From Pseudomonas fluorescens (GTDB lineage: Bacteria > Pseudomonadota > Gammaproteobacteria > Pseudomonadales > Pseudomonadaceae), in assembly GCF_001307275.1 (NCBI RefSeq), contig NZ_CP012831.1:2170001-2234000 (forward strand): 64,000 nucleotides of DNA, given 5' to 3'. Numbering within the stretch: the first letter of the stretch is position 1; each line of letters begins with the position of its first letter. This document shows, piece after piece, positions 52,626 to 62,191 of this stretch. Made by a program: the position numbers and the translations under genes. The notes beneath the pieces are model-generated. The model had not been told where the DNA came from. It was given only the letters and a program-made list of their open reading frames with translations, and did no database searches.

Positions 52626-53263
52626 TACCAGCGCCCGTCCCACGCCGCGAAGTTCTGCAGCAATTGCAGGCCATGGGTATGGCTCTTCTCCGGGTGGAAC
52701 TGCACGGCGAAGCGCGAACCATCGGCCAGGGCCGCGGCGAAATCGACGCCATAGTGACCGCTGCCCACCACCTGCCGCGCATTGCCGGCGGCGATGTAGT
52801 AGCTGTGCACGAAGTAGAAGCGCGCCAGGTCCGGAATGTTGTGCCACAGCGGGTGATCCACCGTCTGCTTCACTTCGTTCCAGCCCATGTGCGGGACCTT
52901 CAAGTGCTCGCCGTCTTCGTGCAGGCCCTTGCCAAAGAACTTCACCTGGCCCGGGAACAGCGAGATGCAATCGACACCATCGTTCTCTTCGCTGCGGTCG
53001 AGCAAGGCCTGCATGCCCACGCAGATGCCGAGGAACGGACGGTCCTGGCTGACTTCGTGCACCAGCTTGTCGAAGCCCAGCCGACGAATCTCGGCCATGC
53101 AATCACGAATCGCGCCGACGCCGGGGAACACCACCCGGTCGGCTTCGCGAATCACGTCGGCATCGCTGGTGATCAGCACCTTGCCGGCGCCCACGTGCTC
53201 GAGGGCCTTGGCCACCGAGTGCAGGTTACCCATGCCGTAGTCGATAACCGCGACCGTCTGCAT
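52625..53263 (-). CDS. hisH: Imidazole glycerol phosphate synthase glutaminase subunit HisH
   Basis: A 212-residue class I glutamine amidotransferase supplying ammonia to HisF. The nucleophile Cys is in [17 protein letters not shown]. The His and Glu of the triad are in [21 protein letters not shown]. The N-terminal [18 protein letters not shown] and [13 protein letters not shown] are typical. Its start codon overlaps the last base of the hisB stop codon and its stop overlaps the DUF2164 start. Confidence 0.97.
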   Translation of the reverse strand: MQTVAVIDYGMGNLHSVAKALEHVGAGKVLITSDADVIREADRVVFPGVGAIRDCMAEIRRLGFDKLVHEVSQDRPFLGICVGMQALLDRSEENDGVDCISLFPGQVKFFGKGLHEDGEHLKVPHMGWNEVKQTVDHPLWHNIPDLARFYFVHSYYIAAGNARQVVGSGHYGVDFAAALADGSRFAVQFHPEKSHTHGLQLLQNFAAWDGRW

Positions 53264-53856
53264 TACAGGACGCCCTTGGTGGAAGGCATCTGGCCGGCCA
53301 TGCGGTCATCGAGCTCCACGGCCATGCGCAGCGCGCGGCCGAAAGCCTTGAACACGGTTTCGATCTGGTGGTGGGTGTTGTGCCCGCGCAGGTTGTCGAT
53401 GTGCAGGGTCACGTTGGCGTGGTTGACAAAGCCCTGGAAGAATTCCTGGAACAGGTCGACGTCGAAGCCGCCGACGGTGGCACGGGTATACGGCACGTGC
53501 ATCTGCAGGCCCGGGCGGCCGGAGAAGTCGATGACCACCCGCGACAGCGCTTCATCGAGCGGCACGTAGGCATGGCCGTAGCGACGGATGCCCTTCTTGT
53601 CGCCGATGGCTTTGGTAAAGGCCTGGCCCAGAGTGATACCCACGTCTTCCACCGTATGGTGGTCGTCGATATGCAGGTCGCCCTTGCTGACGATGTCCAG
53701 GTCGATCAGCCCGTGACGGGCGATCTGGTCCAGCATGTGCTCAAGAAAAGGTACACCGATATCAAACCGGGCCTTTCCGGTGCCATCCAGGTTGATCGAG
53801 GCTTTGATCTGGGTTTCCAGAGTGTCGCGCTCGACAGACGCCTTACGTTCGGCCAT
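53263..53856 (-). CDS. hisB: Imidazoleglycerol-phosphate dehydratase HisB
   Basis: A 197-residue monofunctional dehydratase (Pseudomonas type, no phosphatase fusion). Paired metal motifs are visible: [18 protein letters not shown] and [20 protein letters not shown], with [22 protein letters not shown] and [20 protein letters not shown] in the second repeat. Start ATG 53856 is preceded by an in-frame GTG; ATG is chosen. It is the first gene of the his run, overlapping hisH by one base. A REPIN and an OFA transporter gene lie upstream. Confidence 0.97.
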   Translation of the reverse strand: MAERKASVERDTLETQIKASINLDGTGKARFDIGVPFLEHMLDQIARHGLIDLDIVSKGDLHIDDHHTVEDVGITLGQAFTKAIGDKKGIRRYGHAYVPLDEALSRVVIDFSGRPGLQMHVPYTRATVGGFDVDLFQEFFQGFVNHANVTLHIDNLRGHNTHHQIETVFKAFGRALRMAVELDDRMAGQMPSTKGVL

Positions 53857-54011
53857 CACCAGCTCCGCAAAATCATTGGGCGAAAAAGGCAGCCATTATA
53901 GGGGCGCGAGCGGCAAACAGAAACACAAGAGGTGACATCACTGACGGGCTGAACCCCGGGCTGTCGGTGATAGACATGTCCATACAAGTCTTTGCCATCA
54001 CCCAAAACGAC

Positions 54012-54101
54012 TGTGGGAGCGAGCTTGCTCGCGATGGCGGTGGGTCAGCCGACCATGATGTCGACTGACATACCCTCATCGCGAGCAAGCTCGCTCCCAC
54101 A
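54012..54101. repeat. REPIN between hisB and the OFA transporter gene
   Basis: TGTGGGAGCGAGCTTGCTCG and inverted ATCGCGAGCAAGCTCGCTCC with about 40 bp of spacer. Confidence 0.88.
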
Positions 54102-54136
54102 AGGATTGCCCTGTCCTGTTGGTCAGGGCAACGGTC

Positions 54137-55798
54137 TTAGCGGAACAACACCGCCGTCTTCTGCAGGGTCACCCACACACCCCACGCCAACGGAATGCCC
54201 ACCACCAGCCAGGCGGCGATCGCCAGGGGCTTGGTGCCCGGCGCGGCTTTCCACTCCAGCGACGTGCTGCTGTCGGCGCCTTTGTCATGACCCAGCGCTT
54301 GTTCGGCGGCCAGTTCGGCGTCGGTCATGAAGTACTTGTCGGCGACCGGACGGACCATCAGGTTGCAGAGGAAGCCCAGCACCAGCAGGCCGGCGAGGAT
54401 GTACAAGGTGATGTCATAGGCCGCGGCGCGTTCAACGCCGATGCTCAGTTGATATTCACGCAGGTAGTTCACCAGCACCGGACCCAGCACGCCCGCCGCA
54501 GCCCAGGCGGTCAGCAGGCGACCGTGGATCGCACCGACCATTTGCGTACCGAACAGGTCCGCCAGGTAGGCCGGCACGGTGGCGAAACCGCCGCCGTACA
54601 TCGACAGGATGATGCAGAACGCCGCCACGAACAGCGCGACGCTGCCCAGGTGACCCAGGTTCGGGATCAGCGCGTACAGGGCAAAGCCCAGGGCGAAGAA
54701 CACGAAATAGGTGTTTTTACGACCCAGGTAATCCGAGAAGGAGGCCCAGAAGAACCGGCCGCCGATGTTGAACAGGCTCAACAGACCGGTGAAGCCGGCC
54801 GCGATGGCCGCGATCTGGCCCAGTTGTGTAGCGTCCAGTTGACCGAACGGCAGGTCGTTGCCGAGCAGCTTGCCACCGAACACTTCCTGCAACAGTGGCG
54901 AAGCCATGCCCAGGATGCCGATACCGGCCGATACGTTCAGGCACAGCACCAACCAGACCAGACGGAACTGCGGGGTTTTCCAGGCAACATTCACGTGAAC
55001 GTGGCGATGGGTGATCATCGCGTTCGCGGCTTTCTTCGGTGCCGGGGTCCAGCCCTCAGGCTTCCAGCCGGTCGGCGGTACGCGGTACGACAAGGCGCCA
55101 CCGATCATGAACACGAAGTAGATCGCGGCCATGACCAGGAAGCTCTGCCATACGCCCACGCCCGTTGGCGAAGCGAAATGGTTCATCAGCGCCGCGGCCA
55201 GTGGAGCACCGACCATCGCACCACCGCCGAAGCCCATGATCGCCATGCCGGTCGCCATGCCGCGCTTGTCCGGGAACCACTTGATCAGGGTCGACACCGG
55301 GGAGATATAGCCCAGGCCCAAGCCGATACCACCGATCACCCCGGAACCGACCCACATCAGCCAGATCTGATGGGTATAGATACCCAACGCGGAAATCAGC
55401 AGGCCACCGCACCAGCACAAGGCCGATACAACGCCGGCCTTGCGTGGCCCGGCGTGTTCCAGCCAGCCACCCCAGATGGCTGCCGAGCAACCCAGGAAGA
55501 TGAAGAACAGGGTGTAGATCCAGCCGAGCATCGAGATCGGCCAGTCACATTGGGACGAAAAGACTTGCGAGATGAAGCTCATATCCGGTGCACAGGCCAC
55601 AGGCTTGGTGACACCCAAGGCCTTGGACAGTGGCAGCCAGAACACCGAAAAGCCATAGGCCATGCCGATGCACAGGTGAATGGCCAATGCGGCCGGTGGA
55701 ACCAGCCACCGGTTGAAACCGGGCTTGGCGATGATGCGTTCCTTGGAGAGGAACGCAGGCTGGTCGGCGACGCCGCCCGCCGTGATGCTCGTGCTCAT
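54137..55798 (-). CDS. OFA-family MFS transporter
   Basis: A 553-residue protein with about 12 to 14 hydrophobic segments in the major-facilitator oxalate/formate antiporter family. Family features: RWLVPPAALAIHLCIGMAYGFSVFWLP at TM1, WIYTLFFIFLGCSAAIWGGWLEHAGPRKAG (MFS loop 2-3 type), GIGLGLGYISPVSTLIKWFPDKRGMATG, and GGRFFWASFSDYLGRKN in the second half. A long central loop around residues 240-280 and an extra C-terminal helix pair extend it beyond the usual 400-450. Substrate probably a small mono- or dicarboxylate; not resolvable from sequence. Confidence 0.9.
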   Translation of the reverse strand: MSTSITAGGVADQPAFLSKERIIAKPGFNRWLVPPAALAIHLCIGMAYGFSVFWLPLSKALGVTKPVACAPDMSFISQVFSSQCDWPISMLGWIYTLFFIFLGCSAAIWGGWLEHAGPRKAGVVSALCWCGGLLISALGIYTHQIWLMWVGSGVIGGIGLGLGYISPVSTLIKWFPDKRGMATGMAIMGFGGGAMVGAPLAAALMNHFASPTGVGVWQSFLVMAAIYFVFMIGGALSYRVPPTGWKPEGWTPAPKKAANAMITHRHVHVNVAWKTPQFRLVWLVLCLNVSAGIGILGMASPLLQEVFGGKLLGNDLPFGQLDATQLGQIAAIAAGFTGLLSLFNIGGRFFWASFSDYLGRKNTYFVFFALGFALYALIPNLGHLGSVALFVAAFCIILSMYGGGFATVPAYLADLFGTQMVGAIHGRLLTAWAAAGVLGPVLVNYLREYQLSIGVERAAAYDITLYILAGLLVLGFLCNLMVRPVADKYFMTDAELAAEQALGHDKGADSSTSLEWKAAPGTKPLAIAAWLVVGIPLAWGVWVTLQKTAVLFR

Positions 55799-56059
55799 TG
55801 TGTATCCCCCAGTTATTGGAATGGTCCGTCAGCCACGCGTCACCCTCAGCCTTCATTGCACGCAGGCATGGCTGTATTTTCTGGTGAAGCTCCATAGTGT
55901 GCGACATCAAGTCGCAGAAGGACGGACGAACGGGCAAAGGTTACCATTTGCTCGTGGCAGAAAAACCAAAGTGATATCACCTTTTTCGTGCCATCTGTCT
56001 TATCGCACGCTCGCTCGCTTTCTGTAGGGGGCTAACGGTTTATTTTTTCAGGAATTTTC

Positions 56060-56224
56060 ATGCTCGTCGTTGTCTAGCTCATTACCGACGCCAACTGTCA
56101 GGGCCAACAGGACCTGCGGGAAATCTACCAGGATGCCCCGGACTGGCTGTTCGAACCGTTTCGCGATGCCAGGCATGGGCGGCCAAGCGCGCTCCCACAC
56201 TGGATCTGCGGACGGGGCTTATAA
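56060..56224 (+). pseudogene. Degenerate gene fragment
   Basis: After CAGGAA and an ATG at 56060 the frame reads MLVVV, a TAG stop at 56075-56077, then LITDANCQGQQDLREIYQD followed by APDWLFEPFRDARHGRPSALP to a stop near 56224. The post-stop segment has coding-like composition. It may be the remnant of a small gene. The family is not recognised. The rest of the 500-bp gap before asmA (55799-56304) shows nothing else coding. Confidence 0.35.
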
Positions 56225-56304
56225 CGAGCACCTAACGCACCACCACCAATCCACAGCGTTATACTCCCGGCTAAATTTTGAACTCAACCTACAAGGATTC
56301 GCCC

Positions 56305-58530
56305 ATGAAAGCGTTCGGCAAAATCCTGGGTCTGGTACTTCTCGGGCTGTTGCTGATCATCGTGGCCCTGGGCTTTGCCCTGACCCACCTGTTCGATCCC
56401 AACGACTACAAAGAAGAGATCCGCCAGATAGCCCGCGACAAGGCCCACATCGAGCTGACCCTCAATGGCGATATCGGCTGGAGCCTGTTCCCTTGGCTGG
56501 GTCTGGAATTGCACGATGCCAGCGTCGCGACCCTGGCCAATCCGACCCAACCTTTCGCCGACCTGCAGATGCTCGGCCTTTCGGTCCGGGTGATCCCGCT
56601 GCTGCGCCGGGAAGTGCAGATGAGCGATGTGCGCGTCGAGGGCCTGAACCTGCGGCTCAACCGCGACAAGAACGGTCACGGTAACTGGGAAGACATCGGC
56701 AAGGCACCAGCCTCGGCGACAACGGCGAACACCCCGGCGCCAGCCGAGCAACCGGCCCCACCCGCCAACACCCCGGCAGAAAAACCTGCCCAGCCGACCC
56801 GCCTGGACATCGACAGCCTGACCGTGAACAACGCCCGGGTCGAATACACCGACGAGCAGACTGGCAAGCTGTACACCGCCGAGAGCATCCAACTGAGCAC
56901 CGGCCCGGTCCACGACTCCACCAACATCCCGGTCACCCTGACCGCTTTCCTGTCCAGCAACCAGCCGGCCGTACGCGTACGCACCGAAGTGACGGGTGAG
57001 CTGCGCTTCGAGCGTGCCCTGCAACGCTACAAGTTCGAAGACCTGAAACTGTCCGGCGAAGCCACCGGCGACCCCTTGCAGGGCAAGACCCTGAATTTCG
57101 CCGCCCAAGGCCAGCTGTTCCTGGACAAGGCGGCAAACGTCGCCGAATGGACCGGCATCAAGCTTTCGCTCAACCAACTGCGTGCCCTGGGTGAACTGAA
57201 GGTCAACGACCTCGACAAGACTCCGCAATTGAATGGCGGGGTGTCGATCGCCCAGTTCGATCTGGCTAAATTCGTCGACAGCGTCGGCCAGACACTTCCG
57301 GCCATGGCCGAAGGCAGCCTGAGCAAAGTCGAGCTGGCCAGCCGCATTGCCGGCACGCCGACCAGCGTCGAACTCAACGACATCAACCTGAAGCTCGACG
57401 ACAGCACCTTCAGCGGTCGTATCGCCGTGGAAGATTTTGCCAAGCAGGCCCTGCGCGTGCAGCTCAAGGCCGACACGTTCAATGTCGACCGCTACCTGCC
57501 GCCAAAATCCGCCGACGCCGACAGCTCCAAGGCGGCCCGTGAGGCCGAGGTCAGCAACACCGAAGCCAGCGCCATGGCCGGTGTCGGCAACTCACCGCTG
57601 CCAAGCGCGCCGACCCAGGGCGCCTGGAGCAACGATCGGCTGTTTCCGGTAGAACGCCTGAGCAAGTTGGACCTCGATGCCGACCTGACCTTCGGGCAAC
57701 TGACCCTGGATAAACTGCCGATCCAGAACGCCGCGCTCAAGGCCACCGGCCTGGGCGGCCTGCTGACCCTGGAGAACCTGCGGGGCGATCTGTACAGCGG
57801 CAACTTCGAAACCAAGGGCACCCTGGATGTGCGCCAACCGACTCCACTGTTGAGCCTGCAAACCCGTATCAACCGGGTCCCTGCCGAGAAGATCATCGAA
57901 AGCCAGGGCAAGAATCCGCCGGTCAAAGGCCTGGTCACCGTCAACAGTGCGATCACCGCCACCGGTAATAGCCAGAAGGCCCTGATCGACAGCCTCAACG
58001 GCAACGCCGGGTTCGTCATCAACGATGGCGTGCTGCTCAATGCCAACCTCGAACAGCAATTGTGCAAAGGCATCGCCACCCTCAATCGCAAGTCCCTCAG
58101 CGGCGAACCCCGGGGCAAGGACACGCCGTTCCAGCAACTCAACGGCAATCTCACTTTCAACAACGGCGTTGCCCACAACCCGGACCTGAAAGTCCGCATC
58201 CCCGGCATGACCGTCAACGGCAACGGCGATATCGACCTGCGGGTGCTGGGCATGGATTACCGCGTCGGCGTCATCGTCGAAGGCGACAAGAGCGACATGC
58301 CCGACCCGGCCTGCCAGGTCAACGAACGCTACGTCGACGTCGAATGGCCGTTGCGCTGCCGCGGCCCACTGGAGCTGGGGGCGAAGGCCTGCCGCCTGGA
58401 CAACGACGGGCTGGGCAAGGTCGCGGCGAAACTGGCCGGCGACCGCCTCGGCGACAAGATCGAGGAGAAGCTCGGCGACAAGGTCAGTCCCGAGCTGAAA
58501 GACGCGCTCAAGGGGCTGTTCAAGCGATGA
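56305..58530 (+). CDS. AsmA family protein
   Basis: A 741-residue inner-membrane-anchored protein with a large periplasmic region. The N-terminal TM (ILGLVLLGLLLIIVALGFALTHLF) leads into the AsmA start motif DPNDYKEEIRQIARDKAHIELTLNGDIGWSLFPWLGLEL. A Pro/Ala-rich insertion lies near residues 135-165. The C-terminal DUF3971/AsmA-like beta-repeats include NYRVGV-type strands (GMDYRVGVIVEGD) and a late Cys pair region (PACQVNERYVDVEWPLRCRGPL). AsmA-like proteins are proposed to bridge lipid transfer to the outer membrane. ATG 56305 has AAGGA upstream. The stop overlaps mutY by ATGA. Confidence 0.93.
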   Translation: MKAFGKILGLVLLGLLLIIVALGFALTHLFDPNDYKEEIRQIARDKAHIELTLNGDIGWSLFPWLGLELHDASVATLANPTQPFADLQMLGLSVRVIPLLRREVQMSDVRVEGLNLRLNRDKNGHGNWEDIGKAPASATTANTPAPAEQPAPPANTPAEKPAQPTRLDIDSLTVNNARVEYTDEQTGKLYTAESIQLSTGPVHDSTNIPVTLTAFLSSNQPAVRVRTEVTGELRFERALQRYKFEDLKLSGEATGDPLQGKTLNFAAQGQLFLDKAANVAEWTGIKLSLNQLRALGELKVNDLDKTPQLNGGVSIAQFDLAKFVDSVGQTLPAMAEGSLSKVELASRIAGTPTSVELNDINLKLDDSTFSGRIAVEDFAKQALRVQLKADTFNVDRYLPPKSADADSSKAAREAEVSNTEASAMAGVGNSPLPSAPTQGAWSNDRLFPVERLSKLDLDADLTFGQLTLDKLPIQNAALKATGLGGLLTLENLRGDLYSGNFETKGTLDVRQPTPLLSLQTRINRVPAEKIIESQGKNPPVKGLVTVNSAITATGNSQKALIDSLNGNAGFVINDGVLLNANLEQQLCKGIATLNRKSLSGEPRGKDTPFQQLNGNLTFNNGVAHNPDLKVRIPGMTVNGNGDIDLRVLGMDYRVGVIVEGDKSDMPDPACQVNERYVDVEWPLRCRGPLELGAKACRLDNDGLGKVAAKLAGDRLGDKIEEKLGDKVSPELKDALKGLFKR

Positions 58531-59594
58531 GAGCCGAGCAGTTTTCCTCCGCGGTACTGGACTGGTTCGACCGCCACGGGCGCCACGATTTGCCCTGGCA
58601 GCAAGACATCACCCCTTATCGGGTGTGGGTCTCGGAAATCATGTTGCAGCAGACCCAGGTCAGTACCGTGCTCAATTACTTCGACCGGTTCATGGCTTCG
58701 CTGCCCACCGTTCAAGCCCTGGCCGCCGCGCCGGAGGACGAAGTGCTGCACCTGTGGACCGGGCTGGGTTACTACACCCGTGCGCGCAACTTGCAGAAAA
58801 CCGCGAAAATCGTCGTCGAGCAGTACGGCGGCGAATTCCCCCGGGACGTGGAAAAGCTCACCGAGTTGCCGGGGATCGGCCTGTCCACCGCCGGTGCCAT
58901 CGCCAGCATCAGCATGGGCCTGCGAGCACCGATCCTCGATGGCAACGTCAAGCGGGTGCTGGCGCGCTTCACCGCCCAGGAAGGCTACCCGGGCGAACCC
59001 AAGGTGGCGAAACAGCTGTGGGCCACCGCCGAGCGCTTCACGCCGCAAGACCGGGTCAACGCCTACACCCAGGCGATGATGGACCTGGGCGCGACACTCT
59101 GTACCCGCAGCAAGCCCAGTTGCCTGCTCTGCCCACTGAAACAGGGCTGCGAGGCCCACATGCTGGGCCTGGAAACCCGCTACCCGATTCCCAAGCCCCG
59201 TAAAGAGGTGCCCAAAAAGCGCACTTTGATGCCGATGCTGGCCAACCACGAGGGCGCGATCCTGCTTTACCGTCGCCCTTCCACCGGACTATGGGGCGGG
59301 CTGTGGAGCCTGCCGGAACTCGACGACCTCGACGACCTGCAACACCTGGCCCTGCAACACTCGCTGGAACTGGGCAGCCAACACGAAATGCCAGGCCTGG
59401 TGCACACCTTCAGCCACTTCCAGTTGGCGATCGAACCCTGGCTGGTCCGGGTCCGGGAAACCGGCCATCACGTGGCCGAGGCCGACTGGCTCTGGTATAA
59501 CCTCGCCACCCCGCCGCGCCTGGGCCTTGCCGCCCCGGTCAAAACCTTGCTCGAACGCGCGGCCGCCGTAATGAACGCAGGAGAGTTGCAATGA
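58527..59594 (+). CDS. mutY: A/G-specific adenine glycosylase MutY
   Basis: A 355-residue base-excision enzyme that removes adenine mispaired with 8-oxoguanine. The HhH-GPD domain has Glu37 in [25 protein letters not shown], and catalytic Asp138 in [14 protein letters not shown]. The [4Fe-4S] cluster ligands are C192, C199, C202 and C208 ([17 protein letters not shown]). A C-terminal Nudix-like (MutT-type) domain ([19 protein letters not shown]) recognises 8-oxoG. Start ATG 58527 overlaps the asmA stop; yggX follows with a 4-bp overlap. The asmA-mutY-yggX order is conserved in gamma-proteobacteria. Confidence 0.97.
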   Translation: MRAEQFSSAVLDWFDRHGRHDLPWQQDITPYRVWVSEIMLQQTQVSTVLNYFDRFMASLPTVQALAAAPEDEVLHLWTGLGYYTRARNLQKTAKIVVEQYGGEFPRDVEKLTELPGIGLSTAGAIASISMGLRAPILDGNVKRVLARFTAQEGYPGEPKVAKQLWATAERFTPQDRVNAYTQAMMDLGATLCTRSKPSCLLCPLKQGCEAHMLGLETRYPIPKPRKEVPKKRTLMPMLANHEGAILLYRRPSTGLWGGLWSLPELDDLDDLQHLALQHSLELGSQHEMPGLVHTFSHFQLAIEPWLVRVRETGHHVAEADWLWYNLATPPRLGLAAPVKTLLERAAAVMNAGELQ

Positions 59595-59863
59595 CCCGCA
59601 CCATCATGTGCCGCAAGTACAAAGAACAACTGGAAGGCCTGGAACGTGCACCGTTCCCGGGTGCCAAGGGCCAGGACATCTACGACAATGTTTCGGCCAA
59701 GGCCTGGGCCGACTGGCAGAAACACCAGACCCTGCTGATCAATGAAAAACGCCTGAACATGATGAACGCCGAAGATCGCAAATACCTTCAGGGCGAGATG
59801 GACAAGTACTTTTCCGGCGAAGATTACGCCAAGGCCGAAGGCTACGTACCGCCATCCGAATAA
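59591..59863 (+). CDS. yggX: Fe(2+)-trafficking / oxidative damage protection protein YggX
   Basis: A 90-residue protein of the YggX family (family size 90-91). [21 protein letters not shown] with the single conserved Cys7, [23 protein letters not shown] and [13 protein letters not shown] are diagnostic. It protects Fe-S proteins such as the MutY cluster from oxidants and supports iron-sulfur homeostasis. Start ATG overlaps the mutY stop by 4 bp (ATGA), so it is translationally coupled. Confidence 0.96.
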   Translation: MTRTIMCRKYKEQLEGLERAPFPGAKGQDIYDNVSAKAWADWQKHQTLLINEKRLNMMNAEDRKYLQGEMDKYFSGEDYAKAEGYVPPSE

Positions 59864-59926
59864 GCTGTTCAGCGTGGGGGCGGATCGTAAGCGACGGTAA
59901 TAGTTAAATATTTTTTGAAAACTTGC

Positions 59927-59955
59927 TTGACGCCCCCCTGAAAAACCCGTTTAAT
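59927..59955 (+). promoter_or_regulatory. sigma70 promoter of tRNA-Phe
   Basis: TTGACG and TTTAAT separated by exactly 17 bp, followed by a GC-rich discriminator (GCGCCCC) typical of stringently controlled stable-RNA promoters. The tRNA begins at 59966. Confidence 0.82.
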
Positions 59956-59965
59956 GCGCCCCGTT

Positions 59966-60041
59966 GCCCAGATAGCTCAGTCGGTAGAGCAGGGGATTGA
60001 AAATCCCCGTGTCGGCGGTTCGATTCCGTCTCTGGGCACCA
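59966..60041 (+). tRNA. tRNA-Phe (GAA)
   Basis: A 76-nt cloverleaf with GCCCAGA/TCTGGGC acceptor stem, D-arm GCTCAGTCGGTAGAGC, anticodon stem GGGGATT-GAA-AATCCCC (anticodon 59999-60001), T-arm with GGTTCGATTCC and encoded CCA. All invariant positions are present. Confidence 0.98.
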
Positions 60042-60048
60042 AATACCG

Positions 60049-60080
60049 AAAACCCCGATCAAGCAATTGATCGGGGTTTT
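60049..60080 (+). terminator. Intrinsic terminator of tRNA-Phe
   Basis: AAAACCCCGATCAA / TTGATCGGGGTTTT, a 14-bp stem with a 4-nt loop followed by TT and A, 8 bp after the tRNA. Confidence 0.9.
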
Positions 60081-60157
60081 TTATTGCCCGGGATTTCCTT
60101 CCTCCGCCTTGTCGACTCAGCTACATTCGTCCGCTCCCCTCTGGCAAGCGAGTCGAC

Positions 60158-60487
60158 ATGGACATCACCGGCATCCCCTTCGGTACTACCGACTGGTCAA
60201 CCATCGAACCCACCGAGCACAGAGGCGTCACCGGAACCGCCTATTGGCGCACGCGGCAATTCGGGAATATTCGGGTCCGGATGGTGGAATACACCGCCGG
60301 GTATCTGGCCGACCATTGGTGCACCAAGGGCCACATCCTGTTTTGCCTCAAGGGCGAGCTCAATACTGAACTCGAAGACGGTCGGCAATTCTTGCTCAAG
60401 CCCGGCATGAGCTATCAGGTGGCCGACCAGGCCGAGCCCCATCGATCCTCCACTTCATCGGGGGCTACGCTCTTCGTCGTGGATTGA
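60158..60487 (+). CDS. Small cupin-fold protein (DHCW-motif type)
   Basis: A 109-residue protein with the features of the DHCW-motif cupin family: YLADHWCTKGHILFCLKGELNTELEDGRQFLLKPGMSYQVADQAEPHRS. Here the motif reads DHWC. The His/Cys/Glu residues could hold a metal in a single double-stranded beta-helix. No neighbours on the same strand suggest a pathway. Start ATG 60158 with no strong ribosome-binding site. Enzymatic role unknown. Confidence 0.82.
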   Translation: MDITGIPFGTTDWSTIEPTEHRGVTGTAYWRTRQFGNIRVRMVEYTAGYLADHWCTKGHILFCLKGELNTELEDGRQFLLKPGMSYQVADQAEPHRSSTSSGATLFVVD

Positions 60488-60548
60488 GATTCGAAGCGTC
60501 GGCGTTGAGGCTGTAGGATAGATGGCCTTATCCATCAGGAATCCGACC

Positions 60549-60956
60549 ATGTCATCGGCGAACAAACAGCACAAGCGCAGCCAGCGCGCCAAGGCGAAAG
60601 CCAAGCAGAACCGCACTCGGCGTGCTGCTGCGCCGAACGATTTCCTGGACCCGAACGACGAGCGCATCGATCTGGAAACCGTGGACCTGACGGAACTGTT
60701 CCAAATCATGAGTGCCGCCGAAAAGGTCAGCCAGAAGGCGCTGTGCGAAGCGTTCCTGGCCCATCCCCTGCTGGCGCTGGTGCTGGAACAGGAAGGTGAG
60801 GAAGAAGCGACCGATTTCATCATTACCGCATTGATCGAATACCGCCGTCTGACCACGGGCGTGGATGAGCAGACCGCGCTGGACTGGGTGGAAAGCAAGC
60901 AATTCCAGGCCGATTATGTGGCTGCCTCCCAGGCGCTGACGCAAGGCCAGGACTGA
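60549..60956 (+). CDS. Hypothetical protein with basic N-terminus
   Basis: A 135-residue protein, start ATG 60549 preceded by CAGGAA. The N-terminus is strongly basic (NKQHKRSQRAKAKAKQNRTRR), like a nucleic-acid-binding tail. A predominantly helical acidic domain follows (FLDPNDERIDLETVDLTELFQIMSAAEKVSQKALCEAFLAHPLLALVLEQEGEEEATDFIITALIEYRR). No recognised domain. Confidence 0.7.
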   Translation: MSSANKQHKRSQRAKAKAKQNRTRRAAAPNDFLDPNDERIDLETVDLTELFQIMSAAEKVSQKALCEAFLAHPLLALVLEQEGEEEATDFIITALIEYRRLTTGVDEQTALDWVESKQFQADYVAASQALTQGQD

Positions 60957-61144
60957 CTATCAGACCGGGGCCACGATGGATGACGCCCTGCGGGGATAGC
61001 TCCTACAAACCAAGGTCAACCAACATGGGACGGCGTCATACCCGTCCTGCGTCAATCCACTATTTTTCCTCCCAAGCAATCAGCCCCGTCCGGCATCATC
61101 GAAACATCGCTTGATGCATCCTTGCAGTCCGCCCCTCTCAATGG

Positions 61145-61486
61145 TTGGACACTGCGATGACGCCACTGCTGCCCCAAGATGCCCCTCAGCTCACCCCCTT
61201 GATCAACGAACTCGGCGAGCTGAGCCATCAGGACATCGGGCAGATGGACATGTATGTGCGCCTCTACGACGACCTCAAGCGCGGCCCGGATGACAAACCC
61301 ACCGTCGGCATCATTCTGTGCGCCCAGAAAGACGAATCGGTGGTGCGTTACTCCGTATTGCAGGGCAATGAGCAATTGTTCGCCAGTCAATACAAGCTGG
61401 TGCTCCCCTCGGAAGAAGAGCTGTGCAATGAGCGGAATCGCGAACGAGCGCGACTCGGCGAGCAGCAAGCAGGCGCAGCGACTTGA
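61145..61486 (+). pseudogene. C-terminal remnant of a DUF1016/YhcG-type PDDEXK nuclease
   Basis: A 113-residue frame whose core, LGELSHQDIGQMDMYVRLYDDL and KRGPDDKPTVGIILCAQKDE, then YSVLQGNEQLFASQYKLVLPSEEEL, matches the extreme C-terminus of DUF1016 (YhcG/PDDEXK) proteins, which are normally about 340-370 residues long. The N-terminal domain and the rest of the nuclease region are absent upstream. The first codon is TTG (ATG at 61157) without a good ribosome-binding site, so it is probably not translated as a functional product. Confidence 0.75.
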
Positions 61487-61585
61487 GGAAATGAGGGCCG
61501 ACACCCGATGACTGCATACCCAAAAACCCATGTAAGATTTATACGTTTCTTTCAGCAACGCTCCAGTCAAAGAACTCTATCCTGC

Positions 61586-62191
61586 ATGTCATCGGCCGCT
61601 CCCTACCCTTCTCTGATCCAGGCATTGCGGAGCGAAACCGCTGAACTGCACGTCGCCCTGGAAAAACGCCTGCCGTTTTTCTCCGAACAGCTGGACTTCG
61701 ATCTGTATCGGCGCCTGATGGCGGCCTACTACGGTTTCTATCAACCGTTGGAACAACGTCTTCATGTACTTGCATTGACGCCGACCGGGCTGGACCAATC
61801 CCTACGGATCAAACTTCCGGTGCTGCGGGCGGATCTCACGGCACTGGGTCTGGAAGCAGCTACTATCGAAGCGCTGCCCACCTGCCAGGCGTTGCCGCTG
61901 ATCGACTCCCGTGCCGCCGCACTCGGCGTGTCCTATGTGCTGGAAGGTGCAACGCTCGGGGGGCAGATCCTGCGGCGCAGGGTGGCCGAGAAGCTGGGGC
62001 TTGACGCCTCTAGCGGAGCGGCCTTCCTCAATGTGTATGGCGAACTCAGTGGCCGACGCTGGAAGGATTTCCTCCAATACCTGGACGACAGGAACCTTGG
62101 CCAGGCCCAGGTGTTCGAAGTCACACGCGCCGCCAAGGCGACGTTCTCCCATTTTGAACACTGGCTGGACAGCCAAAAGGTATTGTTATGA
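61586..62191 (+). CDS. bphO: Biliverdin-producing heme oxygenase BphO
   Basis: A 201-residue bacterial heme oxygenase that opens heme to biliverdin, the chromophore of the following phytochrome. The proximal His is in LRSETAELHVALEKRLPFF; the distal helix is YVLEGATLGGQILRRRVAEKLGL with the conserved Gly-rich kink. Length fits P. aeruginosa BphO (about 198). ATG 61586 (MSSAAPYPSL) is chosen over an upstream in-frame ATG at 61508. The gene overlaps bphP by 4 bp (ATGA), so chromophore and apoprotein are co-produced. Confidence 0.93.
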   Translation: MSSAAPYPSLIQALRSETAELHVALEKRLPFFSEQLDFDLYRRLMAAYYGFYQPLEQRLHVLALTPTGLDQSLRIKLPVLRADLTALGLEAATIEALPTCQALPLIDSRAAALGVSYVLEGATLGGQILRRRVAEKLGLDASSGAAFLNVYGELSGRRWKDFLQYLDDRNLGQAQVFEVTRAAKATFSHFEHWLDSQKVLL

